Of a stretch of 20,484 nt of DNA, positions 8,742 through 20,484 are shown piece after piece. Both the position numbers and the translations under genes were made by a program. The stretch comes from Guillardia theta CCMP2712 (lineage: Eukaryota; Cryptophyceae; Pyrenomonadales; Geminigeraceae). The first letter of the stretch is position 1; every line of letters begins with the position of its first letter. The DNA lies in NCBI RefSeq assembly GCF_000315625.1, contig NW_005434515.1, positions 36,443 through 56,926 of the forward strand. The letters are read 5' to 3'. Below the pieces are notes generated by a model. That model did no database searches and had not been told where the DNA came from. It was given only the letters and a program-made list of their open reading frames with translations.

Positions 8742-8937
8742 GGAACTTACAAAAGACCAATACAAGCAACCAGGACGAACAGGATGCAGTCCTGACAGCC
8801 GGTCTGTGCATCCTTTTATTCTTGGACTCTTCGAATACAATTTACGTTTGTCAAGTCATGGCTTTGTTCAGACTGAGGAACAATTGATTAGCTTTATCAT
8901 TAAAACTACAACACTAGTTTACACTGTTTGAACAACA
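8742..8937. other. Convergent 3' intergenic spacer
   Basis: Only 196 bp separate the stop codons of the thioredoxin gene (+) and the Myb gene (-). The segment turns AT-rich toward 8890-8935, with CATTAAAAC as a possible poly(A)-signal-like word. No gene is visible. Confidence 0.5.
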
Positions 8938-9924
8938 TCAATTTGCAACGGCCTTTCTCTTGCGCGCCATGCTAGGCAGTCCCTTTCCCTGAAAAGTCTC
9001 CAGCTTCTTGAAAAATTTCTGAGAATGGCTCCGAACTTGGGCCGAATTTCTTGTGACCACATAAGCAGCTATTGCTTTGTGATTATGTGCTCCGAAACAA
9101 CGGACAGCTTCTAAAAATTTCTTGTGCTCAGCTTCCGACCAATATCTTGACTGACTCGTCTGCAAAGCAAGGATTAATACAGGATCGTGCAAAGAATAAA
9201 TCCTCTTCACCTCAATCTTGCTTTGAGTCGAGCTGGTCGGTTCTTTAGTCATCCGATCCACAAGCTGATAACACAACTTGATTTTCTGCTCATTCTCTTC
9301 CAGTTGAGCCTTAAGTGCCTTGTTCCTAGTAATCAAATCAACCATGTTTTCACCCTCCAGTGTCGGACTTGACGACGATGATTGAGTTCCTTGTGGAGAG
9401 GATGTACTGCCATTAACTTGCTCCTGTTTGAACATGTTGGGTGCCATCATATTGTTGTTCCACACAGGAGATTGGTTGCAAGAGGGTTGTCCTTGTGCGA
9501 TCTTGGTCCAATCGCACTCCTGTTGTGTTTGGGAGATCCTGTTCGGAAAATTTCTCATGTCGGGCTCATTCATCTTGGTTTGCGCAGCAATTTGCATCCT
9601 GAGTAGAGCAGCAATATCGACCGCCCCTAGATTGTTCATTTGAACATTGGTTGCAGTTTGTGGTCTGTTTGCCAGGAGCGGGGGAACAAAGCTGTTGTCC
9701 CTCAGGGATGGCAACATCTTGAAGATGTCGACATCCTTAGAGTTTGACATGCCTGATGCATTTTGAAACGGTTGCTGGATACCAGCAAATGAATCGCACA
9801 ACAAGTTTTCCCTCGGCATATTGAAAACGGGCGTTGTGGCTGAAGGAGCAACATTGCTGCATAAAGTATGAATGGAAGGAAGCTGATTGTTGGAATGAAG
9901 TGCGACCATCCCACTTTGGGTCAT
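8938..9924 (-). CDS. SHAQKYF-class Myb-like transcription factor
   Basis: 328 residues in one open frame. A single Myb/SANT-like repeat lies near the C-terminus (about 259-307): SRYWSEAEHKKFLEAVRCFG, then IAAYVVTRNSAQVRSHSQKFF. The last part is a variant (SHSQKFF) of the SHAQKYF signature of CCA1-like/1R-Myb DNA-binding proteins. The usual second Trp of the repeat is replaced (NHKAIA), as is common in this class. A leucine/lysine-rich segment at about 190-228 (NKALKAQLEENEQKIKL) looks like a short coiled coil for dimerisation. The N-terminal 180 residues are rich in Asn, Gln, Ser and Met and look disordered, which would suit an activation region. The tail ARKRKAVAN may be a nuclear signal. 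An acceptor (TATTGCAG) ends two bases before the ATG, implying an intron in the 5' UTR or a further coding exon upstream. Confidence 0.9.
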   Translation of the reverse strand: MTQSGMVALHSNNQLPSIHTLCSNVAPSATTPVFNMPRENLLCDSFAGIQQPFQNASGMSNSKDVDIFKMLPSLRDNSFVPPLLANRPQTATNVQMNNLGAVDIAALLRMQIAAQTKMNEPDMRNFPNRISQTQQECDWTKIAQGQPSCNQSPVWNNNMMAPNMFKQEQVNGSTSSPQGTQSSSSSPTLEGENMVDLITRNKALKAQLEENEQKIKLCYQLVDRMTKEPTSSTQSKIEVKRIYSLHDPVLILALQTSQSRYWSEAEHKKFLEAVRCFGAHNHKAIAAYVVTRNSAQVRSHSQKFFKKLETFQGKGLPSMARKRKAVAN

Positions 9925-10092
9925 AGCTGCAATATAGGTAGGAAAGAGGGTGAGGAGGGGAGGAGAAGATTGAACGCTGAGACGGCTCTAATGCACTGAG
10001 AAAACAAGCGTGCTGAAAGAAGGCTAACAACTGTGAGAGAAGAACGAAGGTGGAGAAAGTTTGTACGAGATGGAGGAAACGAGAGGACGGAA

Positions 10093-10100
10093 CCTTATAT
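10093..10100 (-). promoter_or_regulatory. Possible TATA box of the Myb gene
   Basis: The minus strand reads CTCATATAAGG, containing TATAAGG, about 170 bp upstream of the Myb ATG. That leaves room for a 5' UTR with one intron ending at 9927. Supported by sequence similarity only. Confidence 0.3.
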
Positions 10101-10286
10101 GAGGGGGGAGGTCGGAAGCGATCTCACCATTCCAGGGTCGTGGAGGTGGGTCGTGTCTGCCAAGAAGTAGAAGGAAAAAGGTATGGGAAAAAGGTAGATG
10201 AAGTTATATGTCAGATACTAATACAAAAAGGTCCGCATATCCTCCTGGAGTGTCAAGGCTACCTGATCTCCTTTACCTACTGTCTT

Positions 10287-10830
10287 CAAACTCGATTTAC
10301 TGGGGGTGGGGGGTGGTAGTTGTGGTTGAGATTCGTGGAGGTTATGTAGTGAAGGAAGTGGGTGGGGTGGGGTAAGGTTCATTTAAACCGTTTTGTACCC
10401 CAAAAGATCTATTTTCGAGGAGATCAGTCTACTAATGGTATCTCAGAAAACCTAAGAGTCTGAAATAGCAACTTTTCGGATACAAGAGACTCAAGATAAG
10501 GGATCAAACGTTGGGTTTTCTTGATCTGCTGACGATGTGAGGTCACGGCATCCAGACCGCAGCCCCCTGCAGCAAACCCGCGATTTTTCAGGTAAAGATT
10601 TGAAAGTTTGAAATCTGCTAGAAAGGACAAGGAGGAAAGAGTTGATATCGTATGCACTAGATTCAATTGTTTTTACTACTTGAATCGTATGAAGCCTCTT
10701 CAGTTCTGAGTCTCAATGGCCCCACCCCTCAACCACCCCACTGATATCGCATGGAGTTCCCCACCTACCCCCCCTATAAACCTTTAAGTATGATAATTAT
10801 CCTCCCCCACCCCCCACCCCGACTTTTCCA
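10287..10830. other. Region bounded by G-run and C-run tracts; no confident gene
   Basis: On the + strand, G-runs (GGGGGTGGGGGGTGG at about 10309, GGGTGGGGTGGGG at about 10361) lie on one side and C-runs (10720-10740; CCCCCACCCCCCACCCC at about 10803) on the other, with AT-rich DNA between. Both could form G-quadruplexes on opposite strands. A minus-strand open frame at 10666-10424 (80 codons) is not convincing. Confidence 0.4.
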
Positions 10831-11085
10831 AGATTCAGATTTGATCAGGGTGTCGTCGAGATCGCTCAGATCGACTTTCCAGTACCGCCCATTTTCGATA
10901 CATTTTGACCAAAGTTCTCCACAAATTTCACAGTTAAACGGGAAAAAATCAATCTCTTTCAGAAAATCACGATTGATTCCCAACTTCAATCCTGAATGAC
11001 GGTAATGGTACGGATACGACCGTACTCCACCAGTCAAGTCAGATACCGCGATCTCGGTGCCCTGCACCTGTGTTGCTGTACCCAA
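10774..11085 (-). CDS. Hypothetical orphan ORF, coding-like
   Basis: 103 codons on the minus strand. The sequence is of even composition, unlike the low-complexity shadow frames elsewhere: GTEIAVSDLTGGVRSYPYHY, SGLKLGINRDFLKEIDFFPF, then NCEICGELWSKC and KVDLSDLDDTLIKSE. The cysteines (CEIC..WSKC) could bind metal. The last 20 or so codons run into the C/G tract and are probably not protein. An acceptor-like CAG precedes GGCACCGAG, so this may be one exon of a longer or decayed gene. I cannot assign a family. Confidence 0.3.
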   Translation of the reverse strand: MGTATQVQGTEIAVSDLTGGVRSYPYHYRHSGLKLGINRDFLKEIDFFPFNCEICGELWSKCIENGRYWKVDLSDLDDTLIKSESWKSRGGGWGRIIIILKGL

Positions 11086-11319
11086 GCGACCTCCCGTCCT
11101 CGAAACGTTTCTTCTTCACAAGAATTGGTAACGTAAATATTATTTGACGCACGAAGAGGTGTATTCGAAGGTCCGAGAGCGATCTGAGATCGTGTCACAC
11201 GGTATCTCTTTTGAAACGATTAGTCTTTGAGACGATGCGATATGAAGGTATCTCAGACCTGGAGATCTCCCGACTTCTTGTTTGTAAAACCAATCAAACC
11301 TAGCCTACTGAGCTGGTCA

Positions 11320-12125
11320 CCGGGTGCGGCTGAGTTCCCGCACAGCCCGGCGCAGGGGGCCGAGCCGGCGACAGTGAGCCGCCGGGCCCACCGGGCGGCC
11401 AGCCGCGCCGCGAGGCTGGCAGCCGTCCGGCGGAACCGTCTCGTGTGAAGTTCCCTGAGCCTGGTGACTCGGACTCAGGGCCCGCCGGGCCGCCGCCCGG
11501 CAGTGGCACCAGGCGCGGCCGCCTGAGCTCCGACCGTACGCCGGAGGCCCTCCGCCCGCCGGCCGGCGGCCGCGGGGCCCGCCGCCGCCGAGCCTGATGG
11601 TAGTACGGTAACGGGAAGTTAACTTGGCTTGAGGTACGGTAACACCCTCGTCCACACGTGGTAGTAGCGGTGCAAGCGCTGGAAGATGCTGGTCTGCATG
11701 CCAAGCTCCAGCACGAGGGTGGGATTGTAAAACCTCCGACGAGGCTCGGAATCGGAAGCTTGCCAAGTTGAAGGACGGCCGGGCGGTAGGCGGTACTGCC
11801 TCGCCCGCCGCTGATACCCGGCGTCAGGCTGCGGGCCGCCGCGGCGCCGCGCCCGCCGGGCCCGGGCCGGCCGGGCCGGGCCATCACCGTGACTCGCCGC
11901 GGTGACGGCCCGCGCCGGTCTCACTGCCGGGCCGGCCCGGGGCCCCGGGCCGCCTGCCGCCCGGTCACCGGCCGGGGCCCGTGCCATGATCGGATCCCCG
12001 GGGCCGCCCGGCTCGGATCCGGCGCCGCGGCGCGTCGCGGCAGTCCGGCCCGCCGGTGACCACCGTGCCGCAGTGCCGCACGGTCTGTCAACCGTCAGTC
12101 GCGGCTCACCGTGGAGTCAACGGGC
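11320..12125. repeat. Large GC-rich palindromic island
   Basis: Very GC-rich flanks (about 11320-11595 and 11770-12065) made of overlapping GCCGGGCC/GGCCCGGCC words surround a less GC-rich core (11596-11770) with repeated TACGGTAAC. It shares CGTGACTC..GGTGACGG (11888-11908, with five extra bases) and GCCATGATC (about 11982) with the island at 7700-8030. Several long open frames on both strands here are compositional. Confidence 0.6.
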
Positions 12126-12309
12126 GGCCCACTGCATCGAACTTTCAAGGCCGCTGCTTCATTCGGAATCATCAGGAATCATTGAGAGCCTGAATCAGTC
12201 AGGACTGGCCAAAAATAAATTCTACTATACTATACTATAGTTACACGCATCAGATCCGAGGCTGCCAGTCCACGGAACTGACTACCGTTTTCGGAAGTCA
12301 ACTTGGCAA
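11760..12309. repeat. 12-bp inverted repeat pair about 550 bp apart
   Basis: TTGCCAAGTTGA at 11760-11771 and its exact reverse complement TCAACTTGGCAA at 12298-12309, in the outward orientation of terminal inverted repeats. The match continues imperfectly outside (TCGGAAGC on the left against CGGAG on the right, read inward). A third related copy, AAGTTAACTTGGC, lies near 11615. This may mark a small non-autonomous element; no transposase is visible. Confidence 0.4.
12224..12240. repeat. ACTAT pentanucleotide microsatellite
   Basis: Three to four ACTAT units (CTACTATACTATACTATAG) in the AT-rich stretch beyond the GC island. Confidence 0.8.
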
Positions 12310-12374
12310 CTCCGAAACTTTGGCCTTGGGCCCCTGCCACCATCAGTACTACGGTATGCCCGTGAGCCTCTCAG

Positions 12375-13647
12375 TCATCGTCTTGGCTTCTCTTTGCCTC
12401 TTCCTTTCCCCTTTCCTTTCGACGCCGCCGCAGCAGCAGCAGCAGCCGCCGCCGCCAATTTCTTTTTCCTGTCATCTACCCGCAGCTGAGCTGCCGCCAT
12501 CTGAGCATGAGTGCGCGCATTCTTGTAGCAGCTGGCGGTTTGACCAGCATCAAAGCCTGATCCCAAGGTTTTGCCATCTCCAGTGAAGTACTCCAACGTC
12601 ATCCCTCCATCTGCTAGGTTCTCCACGCCCTCTTCTGCTCCCATCATGAGCGAGACCGCCAGCTCTGTGTGGCCTTGCATGGCTGCCAAGTGCAAGGGGC
12701 TCCATCCATTGGACGCTGTGATGTTGACGTCTGCTGCCGCTCGGAGGAGGAGCCGGGCGGCTTCGACGTTCCCGTTGGACGCGCTCAAGTGCAGCGGCGT
12801 CCACATTAGCTCCTTGGAGTGCGCGTCCATCTGAGCACCGGAGGAGAGGAGCAGGGCGATGGCATCCTGGCAGTCGTGCGCGCATGCGAGATGCAGGGGC
12901 GTCCAGCCCTCCCGGTCCTGCACGTTGACGTCTGCCGCACTCCTGATTAGGAGTTTCGCCATGTCGTACTCGCTAGAAGCCACCGCATGATGGAGAGCTG
13001 TCCAACCCCTGGCGTCTTGGCTGTTGACTATGGCGCGTCCGTGTTGGAGCTGGAGGAGGCGGTGAAGCTCGGGCATGCTCCCGTTCTTGATGGCGGCTGT
13101 CAGCTGCAAGTCTGGCCCCGTGACTATGATCTCCTCCCCATCGAAGACGTTGAGAGGAAGAGGAGGCTCGCGCTCTTTGGCTCGCTCCTCCGACTTGGCG
13201 AGTTCCAGCAGACCTTTCATCTCTCCCAGCCTCTTGACAAACTCTTCTATCGTTCCCATGCCTCCTTCCCTACTGTCAACCCACGAGATAACATTCCGGC
13301 ACAGTGACCGCAGATGTTCTTCATACGTAGCATCCACTTTGATGCCGCCGATGTCCAGATTCTATGAAGTAAAATCATTGGATCCATCTCATCTCCTTCA
13401 ACATCAACATCAACATTTCTGTCATCACATCCATCATTATCGTCTCTATCACCATCAGCATCTCCATCATCTCCATCATCATCGTCTCCATCACCAACGC
13501 CGCCTCCTCCTCCTTCATCTCCTTCATCCATGTTCCTCTCGTTCATCGTACCTGCATAGTTTGTCTTGCGAAGTCTCTCGCCTCCTCCCTTGCTTTTCTT
13601 CGCTCCTCCTCTACCGCCATCGCCACTGCTTTGGCTTTCCCCGCCAT
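12375..13647 (-). CDS. Ankyrin-repeat protein, two exons
   Basis: Exon 1 is 13647-13552 (32 codons: MAGKAKAVAMAVEEERRK, then ..RQTMQ) and exon 2 is 13361-12375. The intron 13551-13362 runs from GTACGA to TTCATAG and joins in phase 0, giving ..RQTMQ/NLDIGGIKVDATYEEH and a 360-residue protein. The frame of exon 2 has no ATG at its head, which supports this two-exon model. About five ankyrin repeats span residues 116-275, with typical GWTALHHAVA, GWTPLHLACAHD, MWTPLHLSASNGN and GWSPLHLAAMQGH motifs. They form a protein-binding scaffold. A poly-Ala run of about 12 (near 334-345) and a Lys/Gly/Arg tail (KGKGKGRGKEKPRR) follow. The N-terminal 100 residues are helical and charged. There is no signal peptide or membrane segment, so it is probably cytosolic or nuclear; the partner is unknown. 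Confidence 0.88.
13362..13551 (-). other. GAT-rich intron of the ankyrin gene
   Basis: The intron consists largely of GAT/GAC triplets on the minus strand (ATC on +) and contains no stop in one frame, which would read as an Asp/Gly/Val-rich stretch. Retention would put the reading frame out of register with exon 2, since 190 nt is not divisible by three. Confidence 0.6.
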
Positions 13648-13767
13648 TTTCCGTTTGGCCCGGCGCAGCCCGCAGAGACCATGAGAGGGCAGCAAAAAAG
13701 AAGAGGAGGGAGAGGGAGGGGGGAGGCTGCTGCCCTCCTGGTGTGTCCAGTCATCGATGATGCGACA
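13648..13767. promoter_or_regulatory. Compact bidirectional promoter region
   Basis: The ankyrin gene (-) and the thioredoxin-fold gene (+) start divergently with 120 bp between their preferred ATGs. An in-frame + strand ATG at 13681 would leave only 33 bp, so I prefer the ATG at 13768. No TATA box is evident. Confidence 0.4.
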
Positions 13768-15288
13768 ATGACGACGAAGACGAGGAGGGGGACGACGAAG
13801 ACGAGGAGGGGGAGGAGGAGCTACCCTCCCCTCTCTCTCCTTCTCCTCTTGCTTGCTGTCTGTCATGCTGCTTTTACTTCAGCACAGCTCGTGCCATGGC
13901 GTCAGGAGGAGGACGAGAGTGTGCTCGAGGGCCTGCTGTCGCACTCCAACCTGCTCACAGCCGTCGCCTACTTTCACAGCGTAAGTGAAAGCACGAGGAT
14001 ATGAGAGAGAGGAGAAAGAGGGCGGGGGCGGGGGTGGAAGAGGAGGGGAGAGGGCGGGGGGGATGGGGGGATGGGGTGGGGGGAGGGAGGTGACGAGATC
14101 TGGCAGGATTGCAGTGCCTGGAGTCTGTTCGCAGCTGAATGGGATGCAGCTGCTGCCCATCTCCGCCACCTCGTCGGCTTCGTCTCTCTCAACATCGACC
14201 AGGCGCCTCGAACAGCCTCCAAGTATCTGAAGCGACAGGAGGGGAAGGTAAACTTGAAGCCTCTCCCTTTAGTCTCTCCCTCTCCTCTAGCCTCTCCCTC
14301 TCCTCTAGTCTCTCCCTCTCCTTCTAGCCTCTAGTCTCTCTTCCTTTCCACTCTCCTTTCCACTTACTTGCCTCGTCAGGCTCATCCAACAGTTTTGCTC
14401 TTCTTGCCCAGGGTTGAGGGAGGAGGGCATCGTGTTGTGCGAATGGACACGAGGAGAACGAGGAGGAGGGACGACATCCTCGTCTTTCTTACCTCCCACA
14501 TGCCCGACTACGTGCAGGTGAGCTGCGCATCAGCCTCCTCCTTCTCATTCCTCGCAGATGCTCAGAGACAAGGACGCGAGTCACAGCCGCTTCCTCGCCC
14601 ATCCCATGCCGAAGCTCGTCTACATTGCAGATCAGGTGCTAGCTCTTCCTCCTCCTCCCTCCTTCCTCTCCCTCCCTCCCTCCCTCTCTCCCTCCCTCTC
14701 TCCCTCTCTCCCTCCCTTTCTCCCTCCCTCCCTCCCTCCCTCCCTCCCTCCCTCCCCTCCTAACCCTGTAGCAGCTTCATGTGCTCCCGATATTCAAGGC
14801 ACTGTCTGCTGAGTTCCGAGAACAAGTAACCATTGGAGAGGTTTGATTTGGCGTCCCCCTCCCATCCTCCCTCACGCTCCTCTGCAGGTTCGTCGATCTG
14901 AGTTCGCTGTCTTCCGCCAGTACGGACCGGACGCGCTTCCTTCTTTCCTGCAGGCGCGTCCTTGTCGTGCAGCCGTCAACTCACAGTCTGTCAGGTGGTC
15001 GAGAACTCACAAGGCAGGATGATCGCGCTCCTAGCTTACGACTTCACTCGCAGCAATGCCATGTGATTGCTCCTTGTTTCCTCCTCGCCCACAACTTCCT
15101 CCCCCTCCCTCCCTTCCCTTCTCTCCTCCCCGCAACCCCCTCCCTCCTCCCTCATCTTCCATCCTTCTCATCATCACCCGTAGGTCCTTTGCCAGCATCG
15201 GCTTCTTCGTCAACCTCGCGGCGAAAGAGGTAGCTGCCGTCGCTGCCTCTTCCTCCCTGACCGCCTGCAGTGGCGGCAGATCAAGTGA
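13768..15288 (+). CDS. Secretory thioredoxin-fold (PDI-like) protein lacking a CxxC active site
   Basis: Nine exons: 13768-13980, 14107-14247, 14380-14517, 14558-14635, 14772-14840, 14888-14953, 14995-15062, 15184-15229, 15271-15288. Together they give 278 residues, all in phase. A basic leader and hydrophobic core (PLSLLLLLLAVCHAAFTSA) form a signal peptide. The first thioredoxin-like domain is LLTAVAYFHS/DCSAWSLFAAEWD, then LVGFVSLNIDQ, the cis-Pro segment AHPTVLLFLPR and a C-terminal helix (DDILVFLTSHMPDYVQ). At the active-site position it has DCSAW, a single Cys, so it cannot act as a dithiol oxidase. A second thioredoxin-like (b-type) domain follows: MPKLVYIADQ, LHVLPIFKALSAEF, FRQYGPDALPSFL. 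The chain ends AAKEWRQIK with no KDEL. The intron 14954-14994 appears to be GC-AG. A chaperone or scaffold role in the ER is inferred. Confidence 0.78.
14663..14757. repeat. CCCT/CTCC microsatellite
   Basis: Tandem CCCT-type units inside the intron 14636-14771 of the thioredoxin-fold gene. The same motif recurs at 19737-19827. Confidence 0.9.
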
Positions 15289-15354
15289 AGGATGGCAAGC
15301 AGCCTCCCTCAGCATGCCAATCAGCACCCTTGACATGGCGGATCAGCCGATAGC

Positions 15355-15384
15355 GCGGGGGAGGGGAGGGGAGGGGAGGGGGAG
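15355..15384 (+). other. G-quadruplex-capable tract between convergent genes
   Basis: Five runs of four or more G separated by single A residues (GGGGAGGGGAGGGGAGGGG core). It lies between the stop of the thioredoxin-fold gene (15288) and the stop of SMC5 (15446). Confidence 0.6.
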
Positions 15385-15445
15385 AAGGCGAGGAGAAGAT
15401 TGAGAGCGCGCGGAGTTTGAAGTAAATTTCAGGAGGGGAGGAGGC

Positions 15446-19562
<4,117 letters not shown>

Positions 19563-20392
19563 GCTGCGTCCAACTTCCTTGTGAAACCTGGACGGCAGTC
19601 ATGTTGGTTTCCAGTCAAGTCGGTGAAGTAAGATACTCTTTAGATCATTCCCCAGGTAGCTTCTTCATCCCTTTGATTTCTCACAGATATCTTTCCTCAC
19701 TCTCCTTCTGTTGCTTCCCTTCTGTAGTCAAACCTCCCCTCCCTCCCTCCCTCCCTCCCTCCCTCCCTCCCTCCCTCCCTCCCTCCCTCCCTCCCTCCCT
19801 CCCTCCCCTCCCCTCCCTCCCTCCCTTCCCACTCCCTTCCTGGCCTATCATTTTGTATTTTGGCGCGCTTTCTTGGGAAACACTTCACAATCATTCAAAA
19901 TAGATACATATTATTTCAAATCTTGACACAAAATTTATTCATTGCTGAGAACCAATCCCACAAGCAGAGTAGCTTCGGGCCGGCGGACTACTCGGCCCGG
20001 CCCGGGTCACTGAAAGTCTCGGGCTCAACTGGACACTTTCAAAGTTCTTCTTCACCCCCCCTCTCTAGTGCCTCAGCGGGTAGATGAGGGGGTAGGGTGA
20101 TCATATTGTTATATCCGGGCATCCGGAGACGAACTTGAGGGAGGTGGGGGGTACCAAATGTGGGGTGGTAAGTGCTATAATTTACATTTGAAGGGGTGGT
20201 AGGAAGATGATTTTGAGATCTGATTGTCTATAGGGGGTTATTGCCCTATTTACATCAGGAGAAAGAGAGGGTGGGTCCAATTGTAGGGGTAGTATCACAG
20301 TCCAGGGGTGATGTTTGAGCGAGGTGGGGTGGGGAAGCGAGAGCTTGACGTGGGATGGCGAAACGTGAAAACGCAAGAGGTGGAGAGGGTGA
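19563..20392. other. Intergenic region upstream of SMC5, no confident gene
   Basis: Contains the presumed SMC5 promoter, the CCCT array at 19737-19827, an AT-rich stretch (19845-19935), a small GC-rich patch at about 19977-20010 (GGCCGGCGG, CTCGGCCCGGCCCGGG) resembling the other GC islands, and GGGTGG/GGGGTGG-rich DNA from 20080 to 20340. No reading frame looks like a gene. Confidence 0.5.
19737..19827. repeat. CCCT tetranucleotide microsatellite
   Basis: About 20 tandem CCCT units with little variation, upstream of SMC5. Confidence 0.95.
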
Positions 20393-20399
20393 GAGAGAC

Positions 20400-20482
<83 letters not shown>

Positions 20483-20484
20483 CG
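20393..20484. repeat. GA dinucleotide microsatellite
   Basis: A GA repeat with a few GACA interruptions, reaching the window edge. Confidence 0.95.

Noticed and set aside
11300-12240. Long overlapping frames on both strands (for example 11887-11300 and 11987-11619 minus, 11902-12240 plus)
   Set aside because: Extreme GC content removes stop codons. The translations are Ala/Gly/Pro/Arg mixtures without domain features.
13247-13546. Asp/Gly-rich minus-strand frame
   Set aside because: Most of it is the intron of the ankyrin gene, and its remainder reads exon 2 in the wrong frame.
14663-14757. CRISPR-like array at the CCCT/CTCC tracts, and at 2701-2840
   Set aside because: These are uninterrupted tandem repeats without unique spacers, in a eukaryotic gene context.

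Overview
This window is nuclear DNA from a eukaryote. Coding regions are interrupted by many short GT-AG introns, mostly about 40-200 nt. Reading frames rejoin in phase across them, and the proteins are eukaryote-specific: SMC5, a Sgf73/ataxin-7-type SAGA subunit, an LSD1/polyamine-oxidase-type flavin oxidase and a SHAQKYF Myb factor. The dense, GC-rich layout with abundant simple repeats would suit a unicellular alga such as a cryptophyte. That placement is an impression only; nothing here proves the lineage.

Layout, left to right. (1) + strand, 1-2511: the 3' part of a flavin amine oxidase gene with a Tudor/Agenet-like module inserted in the oxidase domain. (2) - strand, 4745-2633: an unrecognised multi-exon gene whose 3' exons join cleanly into a concanavalin/laminin-G-like stretch, followed by an Ala/Pro/Gly-rich tail with decapeptide repeats. 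(3) - strand, 6731-5526: a 401-residue Sgf73/ataxin-7-like protein with three zinc modules. (4) 7057-7624: a large hexanucleotide repeat block built on CAGNNN, then a GC-rich palindromic island. (5) + strand, 8088-8741: an intronless secretory protein with two EF-hands and a CGHC thioredoxin domain. (6) - strand, 9924-8938: a SHAQKYF Myb-like transcription factor. (7) 9925-12374: about 2.4 kb without a confident gene, holding one coding-like orphan ORF, G/C-run tracts and a second GC-rich palindromic island. (8) - strand, 13647-12375: a two-exon ankyrin-repeat protein. (9) + strand, 13768-15288: a nine-exon secretory thioredoxin-fold protein without a CxxC site, divergent from the ankyrin gene. 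(10) - strand, about 19562-15446: a nearly complete SMC5 gene. (11) 19563-20484: intergenic DNA with simple repeats and a third small GC-rich element.

Functional themes. Four genes point to chromatin or nuclear work (oxidase-Tudor, Sgf73-like, Myb, SMC5) and two to the secretory pathway (EF-hand thioredoxin and CxxC-less PDI-like protein). They lie on both strands with their own promoters, so there is no operon-like organisation. The best leads for novelty are three domain architectures (amine oxidase with internal Tudor; Sgf73 with a ZZ finger; secretory EF-hand-thioredoxin), the CAGNNN block and a dispersed GC-rich palindromic repeat family. I found no CRISPR array, rRNA, tRNA or intact transposon.
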